Shown in pieces: positions 17,190 to 26,973 of a stretch of DNA of 64,000 nucleotides. Origin of the DNA: Hyphomicrobiaceae bacterium (GTDB lineage Bacteria > Pseudomonadota > Alphaproteobacteria > Rhizobiales > Hyphomicrobiaceae); assembly GCA_022844275.1 (NCBI GenBank), contig JALHMB010000007.1, positions 124,001 through 188,000 of the forward strand. The letters are read 5' to 3'. The notes beneath the pieces are model-generated. The model saw only the letters and a program-made list of their open reading frames with translations. It did not search any database and had not been told where the DNA came from. Each line of letters starts with the position of its first letter. Positions within the stretch are counted from its first letter, which is position 1. A program made the position numbers and the translations under genes.

Positions 17190-18527
17190 ATGCCCTCGAC
17201 CGTCTTCGATTCCGCCATCTACCGCGATTTCTTCGGCACGCCGGCCATGCGCGCCGTATGGAGTGACGAGGCGCTGGTTGCCCGCTATGTCGAGGTCGAG
17301 GTGGCGCTCGCCAGGGCCGAGGCGCGCGTCGGCCTCATCCCGGCTGATGCTGCCAAGGAGATCGCGGCGAAGGCAGATGCGAGCAAACTCGACCTCGGCA
17401 AGCTGAAGGCCGAGACCGATATCGTCGGCTATCCCATCATCGGTATCGTCCATCAGCTGGCGAAGCAGTGTGGCGAAGCCGGCCGCTACGTGCATTGGGG
17501 CGCGACGACACAGGACATCATGGACAGTGCGACGGTGCTCCAGCTCCGCGCAGCGCTCGACATCATCGACGACGAGCTCCATGCGGTTGCGCGTGCTTTG
17601 GAGAGCCTCGCCGCCAAGCATCGCGACACAGTGATGGCCGGTCGCACACACATGCAGCACGCGCTGCCTGTGACGTTTGGCTACAAGGCCGCTGTGTGGC
17701 TGTCGAGCGTGCGGCGCGACAAGCAGCGGCTCGCCGAGCTACGCAAGCGCCTGCTTGTCGTGCAGTTCTCCGGCGCGGCGGGCACGCTCGCCTCGCTCGG
17801 CGGCGATGGCCTGAAGGTGCAGGCTGCTCTCGCGGAGGAGCTGGGCCTCGCTCGGCCCGACATCACATGGCACGCGGCGCGCGACGCGATCGCAGAAGTC
17901 GGCAGTGCGCTGGCAATCCTTGCCGGCGGCCTCGCCAAAATCGCCACCGACGTGATGCTGATGATGCAGACGGAGGTGGCCGAAGCTTTCGAGCCGTTCG
18001 TGAAGGGACGCGGTGGCTCATCGACCATGCCGCAAAAGCGCAATCCCATATCCTGCGAGATGATCCTCGCGATTGCCAAAGCCGTGCGCTCGGATGCGGG
18101 CCTGCTGCTCGATGCTATGGCCGCGGACCACGAGCGCGCTACAGGGCCGTGGCATCTCGAATGGATCGCATTGCCGCGCGCGTTCATCGGCACGGCCGGC
18201 GCACTCTATCAGGCGCGCTTCATGCTCGAAGGGCTCATCGTCGACGGCGATCGCATGCGCCGCAACCTCGACATCACCGGCGGCCTGATCGTCGCGGAGG
18301 CGGCGATGATGGCGCTGGCGCCGCATACCGGCCGCGGCGCGGCACACGACATCGTCTATGACTGCTGCCGCGAAGCGCTGAGCAACGGTACGACGCTACT
18401 CACGCAGTTGGATAAGCGCGCCGATGTCACGCAGCATCTGGATCGGGCGGCGCTCGCCCGGGTCGTCGATCCAGCGCAGTACCTCGGCACGGCCCGCGAG
18501 ATGGTCGACCGGATGCTGAAGACGTAG
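17190..18527 (+). CDS. Fumarase/aspartase-superfamily lyase (adenylosuccinate lyase or carboxymuconate cycloisomerase-like)
   Basis: This 445-residue protein of the class II fumarase/argininosuccinase fold has the superfamily signature GSSTMPQKRNP near residue 275 and the upstream HWGATTQDIMDS region carrying the catalytic threonine. The superfamily includes PurB, 3-carboxy-cis,cis-muconate cycloisomerase (PcaB) and related lyases. The closest feel is PcaB/PurB-like, but no pca or pur neighbours are present, so the exact reaction is left open. It ends three bases before the convergent truA stop. Confidence 0.85.
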   Translation: MPSTVFDSAIYRDFFGTPAMRAVWSDEALVARYVEVEVALARAEARVGLIPADAAKEIAAKADASKLDLGKLKAETDIVGYPIIGIVHQLAKQCGEAGRYVHWGATTQDIMDSATVLQLRAALDIIDDELHAVARALESLAAKHRDTVMAGRTHMQHALPVTFGYKAAVWLSSVRRDKQRLAELRKRLLVVQFSGAAGTLASLGGDGLKVQAALAEELGLARPDITWHAARDAIAEVGSALAILAGGLAKIATDVMLMMQTEVAEAFEPFVKGRGGSSTMPQKRNPISCEMILAIAKAVRSDAGLLLDAMAADHERATGPWHLEWIALPRAFIGTAGALYQARFMLEGLIVDGDRMRRNLDITGGLIVAEAAMMALAPHTGRGAAHDIVYDCCREALSNGTTLLTQLDKRADVTQHLDRAALARVVDPAQYLGTAREMVDRMLKT

Positions 18528-18530
18528 ACC

Positions 18531-19301
18531 TCAATCGCGTTCACGCGGCGGAAATGGACCCGGCGGGTAGTCCACGCGCACGAGATAGAGCCCACTCGAC
18601 GGCGCCAGCGCGCCGCAGCGGCTGCGGTCTTTGGCTTCGAGCGCTGCCGCCATCTCGCTGATGGGCCACTTTCCTTCGCCGACATACTTCAAGCTGCCGA
18701 CGATCGAGCGCACTTGATGATGCAGGAACGAGCGCGCCGAGGCCTCGATGCGGATCTCGTCGCCTGCGACCGTCACATCCAGCCGATCGAGTGTCTTGAC
18801 CGGCGACCGCGCCTGGCAGCCCGCCGCGCGGAAGGTCGTGAAATCGTGCTTTCCCAGCAAAGCCGGCGCCGCCGCGGCCATCGCATTCGCATCGAGCGCG
18901 CGCGGCACCCACCACACGCGATCGCGATCGAGAGCAGGCGGCGCCCGACGCGCGAGGATACGATAGAGATAGTGCCGTGCCATGGCGCTGAAGCGCGCGT
19001 CGAAGCCGGTAACGATCTCGACGCAGTCGAGGATCGTTATGGGCGCCGGCTTGAGGTGAAAATTCACTGCGTCGCGGACCGTGTCGGCCGGCCACTCCTT
19101 CGAGAGATCGAAGTGGGCGACTTGCCCTAGCGCGTGCACGCCGGCATCAGTACGGCCCGCGCCGCGCACCTCGACGCGCTCACCGCCGAGCTTGTGGATC
19201 GCATCCGTGAGGGAGCCCTGAACGGATGCCCCATCGGCCTGGATCTGCCAGCCGAGAAAAGGCGTGCCGTCGTACTCGATGGTGATGCGGTAGCGGGGCA
19301 T
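18531..19301 (-). CDS. truA: tRNA pseudouridine synthase A
   Basis: TruA makes pseudouridine at positions 38-40 of the tRNA anticodon stem-loop. The 256-residue product starts [19 protein letters not shown] and has the catalytic motif [19 protein letters not shown], with the invariant aspartate in RTDAGVH, and the later [18 protein letters not shown] segment. The start at 19301 follows a GAGGA site; the longer frame upstream would overlap the SDR gene. It lies 13 bp downstream of that SDR gene. Confidence 0.95.
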   Translation of the reverse strand: MPRYRITIEYDGTPFLGWQIQADGASVQGSLTDAIHKLGGERVEVRGAGRTDAGVHALGQVAHFDLSKEWPADTVRDAVNFHLKPAPITILDCVEIVTGFDARFSAMARHYLYRILARRAPPALDRDRVWWVPRALDANAMAAAAPALLGKHDFTTFRAAGCQARSPVKTLDRLDVTVAGDEIRIEASARSFLHHQVRSIVGSLKYVGEGKWPISEMAAALEAKDRSRCGALAPSSGLYLVRVDYPPGPFPPRERD

Positions 19302-19314
19302 TGATCCTCGTGTG

Positions 19315-20091
19315 TCAGGCCGGATCGGCGATGATGCCGGCGCCACGATAGCCGCCATCGACGGCAACGATCTCGCCAGTCACGAAGCTCGCCTGGCTTT
19401 CGTCGAGCAGGAAATGAATCACGCTCGCGATCTCGCGCGGTTCGGCGTAGCGCCGCATCGGCGTATGGCGCGCATAGAGCTCGCGATCGGCCGCCGTGTG
19501 GATGCTTTTGACCATGGGTGTCTCGACGGGCCCCGGCGCGACGGCATTCACGCGGATGGCATACGGTGCAAGGTCATTGGCCATGACCTGCGTGAGATTG
19601 ACCACCGCGCCCTTCGAGGCGCCATAGGCCGAGCGCCCCTTGGAGCCCCTGAGGCCCGAAACCGAGGCGACGTTCACAATCGCCCCGCGATGCGCCTTGG
19701 CCATGTGCCGAGCCGCTTCGCGCCCGACCACAAACGTGCCGACCACGTTCACGTCGAGAATCTTGCGGAACAGGTCAGCCGATGTATCGAAGACATGCTT
19801 GTCCGCGGCAATCCCCGCCGAATTCACGACGCCGTCGATGCGGCCGAACTTCGCGGCAACTGCTGCAACGAAATCTACGACTTGCGCCTCGTTCGTCACG
19901 TCGAGCTCACGGACCAGCACGCGACCGTCGGCCTGACCGATTTCGATCTCCGCCAACCCCTTGGCATGAAGATCGACGGCCGCGACGCACCATCCGCGCT
20001 CGAGTAGGAGCGTGGCAGTGGCCTGTCCGATGCCGGAGCCCGCACCTGTGATGATAGCGACCCGCCTGTCGCCTGTTTCCTGCCCTGCCAT
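19315..20091 (-). CDS. Short-chain dehydrogenase/reductase (FabG-like)
   Basis: This 258-residue classical SDR has the cofactor motif TGAGSGIG, the NSAG segment, catalytic Ser in VASVSGLRG, and YGASK for the Tyr-Lys pair. The C-terminus carries the common PGPVETPM and ITGEI-like ([11 protein letters not shown]) phrases. Residues after the second strand (VDLHAKG) suggest preference for NAD(H), an inference. It shares an operon with truA, which says little about substrate. Confidence 0.88.
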   Translation of the reverse strand: MAGQETGDRRVAIITGAGSGIGQATATLLLERGWCVAAVDLHAKGLAEIEIGQADGRVLVRELDVTNEAQVVDFVAAVAAKFGRIDGVVNSAGIAADKHVFDTSADLFRKILDVNVVGTFVVGREAARHMAKAHRGAIVNVASVSGLRGSKGRSAYGASKGAVVNLTQVMANDLAPYAIRVNAVAPGPVETPMVKSIHTAADRELYARHTPMRRYAEPREIASVIHFLLDESQASFVTGEIVAVDGGYRGAGIIADPA

Positions 20092-20212
20092 TTTTGAAGC
20101 CTCATCAGCTCGATGTGAAACGCACGCCTTAAATCAGGCAACGAGTTGGAGCGCAAATCAAGCGCGGCTACATGGATTGACTAAGAACACCGCCTACGGG
20201 ATCCCCGCAACC

Positions 20213-21493
20213 TCACGAGCGACATGCCCTATTGAGCATGAGCACGGCGATGAAGCCGGTGAGAGATGCGGCGCCCGCCAGCCAGAGAGCGCCGATTGGT
20301 TCGAAACGCGAGATGATTGTCGCGAAAATGATCGGCGCCATGGCATTGACGATGTTCTGCGGCAGCATCATGCGGCCGAGATAGGTTCCATACTCGCGCA
20401 CGCCGAACAGCGTCAGCGGCAACGTATTGCGCGCGATCGCGTAGAACCCATGACCAAGCCCGAGACAGATCGAGAAAGCTGCGGCAGTCGTGAAGGAACC
20501 CCCAAAGGGCAGGATGAGGAAAAAGCTCGTGCAGCTGAGGCCAGCCGACACGATAGCCGTCGAGAGAATGGAGTGGCGCCCCTTGAGCATGAGTTCACCG
20601 AAGCGCGCCAAGGCTTGCGATGGCCCGACCATTGCCCAGATACCGACTGCCGCCACCGCGCTGAGGCCCATGCTCTTGAAGACATCGACGACCTGGATAT
20701 AGAGACCCCAGACGATGAGGCCTTCCGTGCACGACCAGACGGTCAGCATGACGAAGGCCATGAACCGCTTGTCCGGCGGCAACAGCCCGTCAATGCTGCG
20801 ATCGCTCGAGGAACTCGGTGCACGGGTATGGTCGGGTGCATCCCGACGCAAAATGAGCGCGTGAAGCGGCACGCACACGATCAAATGCAGCAGTGCATGA
20901 ACCAGGTAGGCATTGCGCCAGCCAATGCTGCCGATCAGAAACGCATTGAGCGGCAGGAAGACCGTACCGGTAAGTCCGTTGATCAGCATGAGACCAGTGA
21001 TCGCCTGACGCGCATTGCTGCCGACGATTTGAACGAGCCCGACGAGCGCGGTATTCGCGAGCATCATGGGCATCGCGAGGCCGACGAGCACCCAGGCCAG
21101 CAGATAACTGACGGCGCCTTGAGCGTGTGCGATGGCGATCATCGAGAGCGCGGCCACCAGCGAACCGACGATCATCACCGACCGGGCGCCATTCCGATCG
21201 GCGTAGCGGCCGACGCGCGTCGCGATGACACCGCTCGCCAGCAGCATGACGGTGATGCCGCCGAACACCACTTCGCGCGAGAGCTTCAACTCCTCGCCGA
21301 TAGACGTGCCGAAGATGGTGAGCGTGGAGAACGTCGTTCCCCAGCCGATGATCTGCGTGACGCCCAGCCCTGCAATGGCAGTGAGGACACGGCGCTTCTC
21401 GACGGGCGCAAGTTGCGTTGCTTCGGACGTCAAGACGAGGTGTGCCCCAGGGAAAAATGCGGTACCAGACGACGGCCTCAGCGCCACGATCAC
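20213..21493 (-). CDS. MFS transporter
   Basis: The product is a major facilitator carrier of about 426 residues with 12 predicted helices and a hydrophilic central loop (about 200-225, LRRDAPDHTRAPSSSS). The first membrane segment begins near VLTAIAGLGVTQIIGWGTTF, a layout seen in monocarboxylate-type and related MFS proteins. The frame begins with GTG at 21493; the true start could lie up to about 25 codons later because no convincing ribosome site marks it. The substrate is unknown. Confidence 0.82.
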   Translation of the reverse strand: MIVALRPSSGTAFFPGAHLVLTSEATQLAPVEKRRVLTAIAGLGVTQIIGWGTTFSTLTIFGTSIGEELKLSREVVFGGITVMLLASGVIATRVGRYADRNGARSVMIVGSLVAALSMIAIAHAQGAVSYLLAWVLVGLAMPMMLANTALVGLVQIVGSNARQAITGLMLINGLTGTVFLPLNAFLIGSIGWRNAYLVHALLHLIVCVPLHALILRRDAPDHTRAPSSSSDRSIDGLLPPDKRFMAFVMLTVWSCTEGLIVWGLYIQVVDVFKSMGLSAVAAVGIWAMVGPSQALARFGELMLKGRHSILSTAIVSAGLSCTSFFLILPFGGSFTTAAAFSICLGLGHGFYAIARNTLPLTLFGVREYGTYLGRMMLPQNIVNAMAPIIFATIISRFEPIGALWLAGAASLTGFIAVLMLNRACRS

Positions 21494-21684
21494 GTTCGAT
21501 CGCGGCTCAATAGGCCGGCATTTGTGAACTTGGCGAATTTCTCGATCATCACACTAGTGAAGACCGACGCAGCGATTGGCCACCAGCGCGCAAACTAGTG
21601 GATTCTCGCGAGACTGTCTCCGAGCAGGCGGTCATGCCCGCCATGCGTGCTCAAAGTTGTACTTCTGCCATTTCTGGAGCGCGT

Positions 21685-22641
21685 TCAGGACGAGCGGCGG
21701 ACCGCGGTGGGCTCGTCACCGACTTCTGCGCGTGGCGCCGAACGCGCGGCTTCCCGCGCGGCATTCCACAGCGAGCGCACGCGGGCGCCAAGCTGATCCG
21801 ATTTCTCGGAAAAAAGGATCTGGGCCTTAGGCAAGGCTTCCGACCGCAGTGCGCCATGGCGTACCGCGCAGTGCCGTGAGAGCGCCCGGCGATCGGCCAC
21901 CGTGAGCGTCTGCCCCTCCGCACCGGCCAGCACACTCTCGAGGAGCGCGATATCATGATCGTGGCCGAGTAGATCGGCGACGAGCTTTGCCGCGGCGGCG
22001 CGGGCGAGACACGCTTCGGGCCACGCCTGCTGGATGAGGATCATCTGCCGCCAATATGCCTGCGCCGCCTTGCGCAGATCGTGCAGCGCCTCAGCGTCGT
22101 CCGGAAGCTCGAGCGCACGTGAGAGCGCTTTGCGGCCCGCCCGGTGGCTTTTCGTCAGGCCAGCCACGATCGTTTCAAAGCTTGCGGGATGGAGAGCGAT
22201 CTCGGCGATTTCGTGCCGCATATCCGCGATTTCGCGAAGCGCCTCCGCGATATTGTGCCGGGGATCCCCGGAGCCATTCGCCCCAACGGGCGTCGCATCG
22301 ATGATCGCGAGCAGGCGCCCCGCGGCCTTGGCCAGCGGCGGTTTCGCATCCGAAAGACCATTCAACAGGCGGCGCACGACATCGCGGTCGCGGGCCGCCG
22401 ACAAACCTCGGGCAATATCCCGCAGTCGCGCATTGGCCTCGCGGAAATTCGCGTCGCCAAGGCCTGGACGAACAAGGCGAAGCAGCGCACGCGTCCGCTT
22501 CAGGCTTTTGCGGGCCTCGTGCACGCTGGTCTCAAGATCGGACCCGCCTTCGAGCCGGGCAGCCGCATTGCCGAGCTGCTCGCCCGCAATACGACGCACG
22601 CCCTTCGCGAGCGGCTCCTTCAACTTCAATCGATACGCCAT
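21685..22641 (-). CDS. CHAD domain protein
   Basis: This 318-residue helical protein is of the CHAD (conserved histidine alpha-helical) family, which binds polyphosphate in characterised members. Visible family elements are VHEARKSLKRTRALLRLVRP near residues 40-60 and the second repeat HDLRKAAQAYWRQM with LGHDHDIALL. The many Arg/Lys/His residues suit an anionic polymer ligand. No CYTH or phosphatase domain is fused. It follows thiE after 120 bp. A link with the PPK2 gene near 3 kb would be functional only; they are not adjacent. Confidence 0.88.
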   Translation of the reverse strand: MAYRLKLKEPLAKGVRRIAGEQLGNAAARLEGGSDLETSVHEARKSLKRTRALLRLVRPGLGDANFREANARLRDIARGLSAARDRDVVRRLLNGLSDAKPPLAKAAGRLLAIIDATPVGANGSGDPRHNIAEALREIADMRHEIAEIALHPASFETIVAGLTKSHRAGRKALSRALELPDDAEALHDLRKAAQAYWRQMILIQQAWPEACLARAAAAKLVADLLGHDHDIALLESVLAGAEGQTLTVADRRALSRHCAVRHGALRSEALPKAQILFSEKSDQLGARVRSLWNAAREAARSAPRAEVGDEPTAVRRSS

Positions 22642-22761
22642 GGAGGCCCTTAATGAGACGCTTAACCAATTTCGGCGCTTGGCTTGTCACAAACAAGTCA
22701 TATGAGCACCGAAATCTGCCTCTCAGGGCATAACGGCGTTGGCGGATTTTCGTTCGGCTGC

Positions 22762-23400
22762 TTAGGTACGGCGGACCTGATCGGCCCAGCTAAGCCACTG
22801 ACTTACCCGAATTTCCGGCTCCGGATGGGCAAAAAAATCAGTAATGACCGCAACACTATCGGCGCCTGCAGCCAGCACGCGGGGCGCGCGATCCGGCGTA
22901 ATCCCCCCAATGGCACACAGTGGTAGGTGACCGACTTTCTGCTTCCACGCGCGCACGCGGTCGAGGCCCTGCGGCGCCCACTTCATGACCTTTAGCTTCG
23001 TCTCCCAGATGGGCCCCAGCGCCACGTAGTCGGGCTCCGCCGCGAGCGCGATCGCAAGCTCCGCCTCGTCGTGTGTCGAGATGCCAAGCCGTGCGCCCGC
23101 AGCCTTGATCGTCGCCACGTCGGCGGCGGCGAGATCCTCTTGTCCAAGGTGGATGAAATCCGCGCCGACATCGATCGCCGCCTGCCAGTGATCGTTCACG
23201 ATGAGCTGGCATCCATGCGCGATGCAGAGCTCGAGGCTTTCGGCGATCTCGCGCCGGATCTCGCGCGGATTCTCGCCCTTGTAGCGAAGCTGCAAGGTCC
23301 TGACACCAAGCGGAACCAGCCGGCGCGCCCAAGCGGTATCGGGAACGATCGGGTAGAACACGTCCAGTACTGCAGACGCAGACATATGCCGCTCACTCAT
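22762..23400 (-). CDS. thiE: Thiamine-phosphate synthase
   Basis: ThiE joins the thiazole and pyrimidine phosphates to thiamine phosphate. The 212-residue TIM-barrel product has [29 protein letters not shown] and GPIWETK segments and the phosphate-binding CAIGGI. The start at 23400 is fixed by an ATGA overlap with thiG; the open frame extends further but lacks family content. The chain [15 protein letters not shown] replaces the common PTxTK(T/D) loop, consistent with the ThiE variants of alphaproteobacteria. Confidence 0.93.
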   Translation of the reverse strand: MSERHMSASAVLDVFYPIVPDTAWARRLVPLGVRTLQLRYKGENPREIRREIAESLELCIAHGCQLIVNDHWQAAIDVGADFIHLGQEDLAAADVATIKAAGARLGISTHDEAELAIALAAEPDYVALGPIWETKLKVMKWAPQGLDRVRAWKQKVGHLPLCAIGGITPDRAPRVLAAGADSVAVITDFFAHPEPEIRVSQWLSWADQVRRT

Positions 23401-24236
23401 TTGAGATCGAAGAACGGCGTTCCCGCCACCGGCGTCGATGGCGCAGCCATGTCGCGCACTTCCATCATGCCGGCGACAAACGCCGTGCGGCCCGCACGGA
23501 TAGCCGCGCCGAAGGCCTCGGCCATGGCGACGGGATCGCCGGCTTTGGCAACGGCCGTGTTGAGCAACACCGCGTCGAAGCCCATTTCCATAGCCTGCGC
23601 GGCGTGGCTCGGCGCGCCAATACCGGCATCGACCACCAGCGGCACGCCGGGGAAATAATTGCGCAGCGTCCGCAGTGCATAAGGGTTCGCGAGACCGCGG
23701 CCCGTACCGATCGGCGCACCCCACGGCATCAGAAGCTCGCAACCCGCAGCCAGCAGGCGCTCCGCGGCGCCGAGATCCTCGGTCGTGTAGGGAAAGACCT
23801 TGAAGCCCTCACGCACGAGCACGCCCGCCGCCTCGACAAGGCCGAAGAGGTCCGGCTGCAGCGTGTCATCGTTGGCGATGACTTCGAGCTTGACCCAGTC
23901 CGTATCGAAGAGCTCGCGCGCCATCTCGGCCGTAGCAATGGCCTCGCGCACGGTACGGCAGCCCGCCGTGTTGGGCAGCACGCGCACGCCGAGACCCGCG
24001 ATCATTTCCCAGAAGCGCTGTCCACCCTTGTCGCGTGCGCCTTCACGCCGGACCGATACGGTGACGACATCGACGCCGGCAGCCTTGACGGCGCGCTCGA
24101 GAACCTGCGGCGAGGGATATTGGGCCGTGCCGAGAAAAAGGCGCGAGTCGAGCCGCGTGCCATAGACCTCCAGGCCGTCGGGCGTCCCGACCTGCCGCGC
24201 AGCACCTGGTTTCGTGTTGCTCATCGTATCCGTCAT
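23397..24236 (-). CDS. thiG: Thiazole synthase
   Basis: ThiG forms the thiazole phosphate from deoxyxylulose phosphate, dehydroglycine or glycine imine, and ThiS thiocarboxylate. The 279-residue protein has the family phrases [13 protein letters not shown], the Schiff-base lysine in [21 protein letters not shown] and [18 protein letters not shown]. It starts in the thiS stop (TAATG) and ends in the thiE start (ATGA). No thiO oxidase or thiC is seen nearby. Confidence 0.96.
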   Translation of the reverse strand: MTDTMSNTKPGAARQVGTPDGLEVYGTRLDSRLFLGTAQYPSPQVLERAVKAAGVDVVTVSVRREGARDKGGQRFWEMIAGLGVRVLPNTAGCRTVREAIATAEMARELFDTDWVKLEVIANDDTLQPDLFGLVEAAGVLVREGFKVFPYTTEDLGAAERLLAAGCELLMPWGAPIGTGRGLANPYALRTLRNYFPGVPLVVDAGIGAPSHAAQAMEMGFDAVLLNTAVAKAGDPVAMAEAFGAAIRAGRTAFVAGMMEVRDMAAPSTPVAGTPFFDLK

Positions 24237-24454
24237 TACCCGCCCTGCCTCGGCGAGACGATTTCGATGGTATCGCCGCCTGTCAGCTCGACCGTATCGC
24301 GTTTGCGGAGTGGAACGAAGTCGCCGTTGCGTGCCGTCGCAACCTTGGCATCGCCGTAGCCAAGCTCGACCAGCAGCTCAGCGAGCGTCCGAGCCCGAGT
24401 CCGAGCCGGCTCGCCGTTCACGATCACTTCAAGAACCGCATTCGTTCCGAGCAT
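24236..24454 (-). CDS. thiS: Sulfur carrier protein ThiS
   Basis: This small ubiquitin-like carrier delivers sulfur as a C-terminal thiocarboxylate. From the ATG at 24454 it has 72 residues, starting [18 protein letters not shown] and ending PRQGG with the required terminal Gly-Gly. Another ATG at 24478 and a TTG at 24490 are also in frame, so the start is uncertain by a dozen residues. It is first in the thiSGE operon. Confidence 0.9.
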   Translation of the reverse strand: MLGTNAVLEVIVNGEPARTRARTLAELLVELGYGDAKVATARNGDFVPLRKRDTVELTGGDTIEIVSPRQGG

Positions 24455-24805
24455 CAGTTTCTGCCTGCACTCGCCCATCTGGGCGCTCAATGCCGGTACC
24501 GAGAATACACGTTCGCCCTATCAGGGGAAAACGGACCTCACAGTTAATATAGGGTCAACGCCTGCCCGAGAGCGCCGAGGCTGCGATGCGTTGAACGCAT
24601 GTCGCTGGTGCAGCAACGCGACGGTTAGCCAAACCCTTCCCGGCAGGGTCACATTTTATTCAAACGCGCTCCAGGCGCGGTCCGGTTTCTTGACGCCTTT
24701 ATGGGAAAATCGATCCACGGTTCGGGGAGGCCTCCCGTCGGCACGCAAAAGTGCGTCCGACCAGGCGCGCGAAAGCGTTCCGGGGCCGGAACTGGAGAGA
24801 TGACA
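24455..24805. promoter_or_regulatory. Divergent region thiS / PL14-like gene, with hairpin cluster
   Basis: This gap of about 350 bp has no supported gene. At 24586-24649 three dyads follow one another: the palindrome ATGCGTTGAACGCAT (24586-24600), GTCGC (24601) against GCGAC (24618-24622), and ACCCT against AGGGT around TCCCGGC, followed on the plus strand by CACATTTTATT. I looked for a TPP riboswitch upstream of thiS (CTGAGA and ACCCTTTGAACCTGAT blocks) and saw none. Confidence 0.4.
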
Positions 24806-25624
24806 ATGCGCATGCCGAGTACGACGGTAATTCTGCTCAATGGTGCCGTGGCCCTGATCGCCGTGGCCTCCGTCGCGACCATGGGTCGTTCGATGCTCGG
24901 CACCGATGCCGAGTCGTGCCCTGTGCGCTACGACAATACCGTGCAGTGGACCCTCCTGCGCGACGATGGTCAGCTCCTGACCACTTCGGACCTCCAGGCC
25001 CGTCTCGGCGCCACCGACTGGGGCCTCATGGACCGCGTGAGCGTGGTGAAGGTCGACCGCGGCAGCGCTCTTGCCGTGGACCTTGCGGGCGGCCGCCCGG
25101 CGGCGCAATCGCATGGTGCCGGCTTCGAGTGGGGACCCCAATCGGCCGAGCGCGTTGTGGCGGCTTGCGCGTCCTACGCCTTCAAGCTCGACCCGAAATT
25201 CGACTTCGCCGCGGGTGGGCGACTGCCCGGTCTACTCGGCGGTCCAACGGGCAGCGACCGTAAGGCGCCCGAAGCCTTCTCGGCCCGTCTCGGCTGGAAC
25301 GACAAGGGTCAACTCGACGTTCATGCTCAATTAATGGGCTCATGGTCACCCGTCGCAGGAAAAAAGGAGCCGTTCGAATTGCCGCGCGGCCACTGGGTCA
25401 CCGTCGATCAGGAAGTCGTCCTCAACACGCCCGGCCAGAACAACGGCGTGCTTCGGGTCTGGCTTGACGGCAAGTTGCGCTTCGAGAGCCAGAACGTCGC
25501 CTTCCGCACGGATGCAGGATCCACCGTCCGCGGCGTTCTCGCCGAGGTTGCCTACACGCGCCAGCCGAGCGCACGCGAGGCCACTAGCCCTGTGCTGGTG
25601 ACGCCCTTCGAATTCCGCTGGTAG
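24806..25624 (+). CDS. Membrane-anchored or secreted protein with polysaccharide lyase 14-like domain
   Basis: This 272-residue product begins with a hydrophobic segment (about residues 7-28, VILLNGAVALIAVASVA) that is a signal or anchor. The rest resembles the beta-jelly-roll of family 14 polysaccharide lyases: GGRLPGLLGG, SARLGWNDKG, and VVLNTPGQNNGVLRVWLDG in the expected order. The start at 24806 is chosen because GGAG sits eight bases upstream. The family identification rests on motif memory only; it might act on an exopolysaccharide or bind one without cleavage. Monocistronic. Confidence 0.75.
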   Translation: MRMPSTTVILLNGAVALIAVASVATMGRSMLGTDAESCPVRYDNTVQWTLLRDDGQLLTTSDLQARLGATDWGLMDRVSVVKVDRGSALAVDLAGGRPAAQSHGAGFEWGPQSAERVVAACASYAFKLDPKFDFAAGGRLPGLLGGPTGSDRKAPEAFSARLGWNDKGQLDVHAQLMGSWSPVAGKKEPFELPRGHWVTVDQEVVLNTPGQNNGVLRVWLDGKLRFESQNVAFRTDAGSTVRGVLAEVAYTRQPSAREATSPVLVTPFEFRW

Positions 25625-25636
25625 CCGACTGCGATC

Positions 25637-25942
25637 TCAGCGCTTCGGCTTGCCACCAGCGACGAAATTCAGAAGGTGCAATTCGCGCTTCGTGATCAGG
25701 TCGGGGATGACCTTGCCCGTCTCGGCCATATGAGGGCTTGCGCGGTGCGCATCGACGGCCGCCTGATCCTTGTAGATCTCGTAAACGGCAAACAGGGCCG
25801 GATTCTTCGGATCCTGCACCACATCGAACTGCAGACAACCCGGCTCCCGCTCGAGGCATCGCGTGGCGTGGCCGACAATCGCCTCCTTGAACGCGTCGAT
25901 CTTGTCCGCCTTGGCTTCGAAATGGACGATGATTGCGAGCAT
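25637..25942 (-). CDS. Antibiotic biosynthesis monooxygenase (ABM)-family protein
   Basis: This 101-residue dimeric alpha+beta-barrel domain protein is of the ABM/YgiN type. It starts MLAIIVHFEAKADKIDAFKEAI, followed by EPGCLQFDVVQDPKNP and YEIYKDQAAVDAHRASPHM, the characteristic family progression. A GGAGGAAG site lies before the ATG. Members include quinol monooxygenases and heme-degrading enzymes, but many have unknown substrates. It stands 41 bp after the rph start region on the same strand and convergent to the PL14-like gene. Confidence 0.85.
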   Translation of the reverse strand: MLAIIVHFEAKADKIDAFKEAIVGHATRCLEREPGCLQFDVVQDPKNPALFAVYEIYKDQAAVDAHRASPHMAETGKVIPDLITKRELHLLNFVAGGKPKR

Positions 25943-25983
25943 GGTGCTTCCTCCGGCTCTTGCTTATGTTTTGAATGCGTCGC

Positions 25984-26697
25984 TCAAGCGACCGTCAGCT
26001 TCTGCAGCGAGATGAGCTCGCCGATGCCCTTTCGTGCCAGCCCCATGAGCTGGTCGAATGCTTCCTGATTGAAGGGCGTCGTCTCCGCGGTGCCCTGAAT
26101 CTCGACGATACCGCCACTGCCCGTCATGACAAAGTTCGCATCGGCATCGGCCTCGGAGTCCTCGGCGTAATCGAGATCCAGAACCGGCGAGCCGGCATAG
26201 AGCCCCGCCGAGACCGCCGCGACCTGATCACGCAATACGCCATCCTTGACCATGTCGCGCGCGCGCATCCAGGCAATGCAGTCATGCAGCGCCACCCAGG
26301 CGCCGGTGATCGCCGCCGTGCGCGTCCCACCATCGGCCTGGATCACGTCGCAGTCGACGGAGATCTGCTTCTCGCCGAGCTTCGGGAGATCAATGACGGC
26401 GCGCAGCGAGCGCCCGATCAGTCGCTGGATCTCTTGCGTACGGCCGGAAGGATGTCCGGTCGTAACCTCGCGACGCGTGCGCTCGCGCGTCGCGCGTGGC
26501 AGCATCCCGTATTCGGCCGTCACCCAGCCGCGCCCCTGCCCTTTGAGCCACGGCGGCACGCGCTCTTCGAGGCTCGCCATGCACAGCACCTGGGTATTGC
26601 CGAACTTGATGAGGCACGAGCCTTCCGCGTGCACCGATACTGCGCGCTCGATCGAGACACGCCTCAATTCATCGGGCTTTCGCTTGGAAGGGCGCAT
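25984..26697 (-). CDS. rph: Ribonuclease PH
   Basis: RNase PH is a phosphorolytic 3'-5' exoribonuclease that trims tRNA 3' ends. The 237-residue product starts [20 protein letters not shown], has the phosphate-binding region [16 protein letters not shown] and the aspartates in [19 protein letters not shown]. The ATG at 26697 follows a CAGGAG site; the upstream extension lacks family similarity. The divergent neighbour is a methyltransferase rather than hrcA, which is commonly next to rph in alphaproteobacteria. Confidence 0.95.
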   Translation of the reverse strand: MRPSKRKPDELRRVSIERAVSVHAEGSCLIKFGNTQVLCMASLEERVPPWLKGQGRGWVTAEYGMLPRATRERTRREVTTGHPSGRTQEIQRLIGRSLRAVIDLPKLGEKQISVDCDVIQADGGTRTAAITGAWVALHDCIAWMRARDMVKDGVLRDQVAAVSAGLYAGSPVLDLDYAEDSEADADANFVMTGSGGIVEIQGTAETTPFNQEAFDQLMGLARKGIGELISLQKLTVA

Positions 26698-26973
26698 GGG
26701 GCTCCTGAAGGTGGCAAGATGGTGGGTGCGGACGGCTTTCCGAAAAGTGCGCCAAGCTACGCAACACTCCACGGCAGATCAACAGACTATTGCAGTGCTG
26801 GACGCAGCCGCCACGCCCCGTCGCGAAAACGCATGGGGGAACTGAGTATCGTGCAGTGCACAGGTAGCCGAATAAGGACCTGCACAGTCGGGACCGCGCG
26901 GCTATGATGAGCCGACGTTCCGTTCGTCCGCGGATTGATAAGGCCTGGAATTGCAAGGGATAGCTTCGAGGCG

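Noticed and set aside
24455-24700. TPP riboswitch upstream of thiS
   Set aside because: The conserved THI-box blocks were not visible on the minus strand. Hairpins are present but do not match the expected arrangement.
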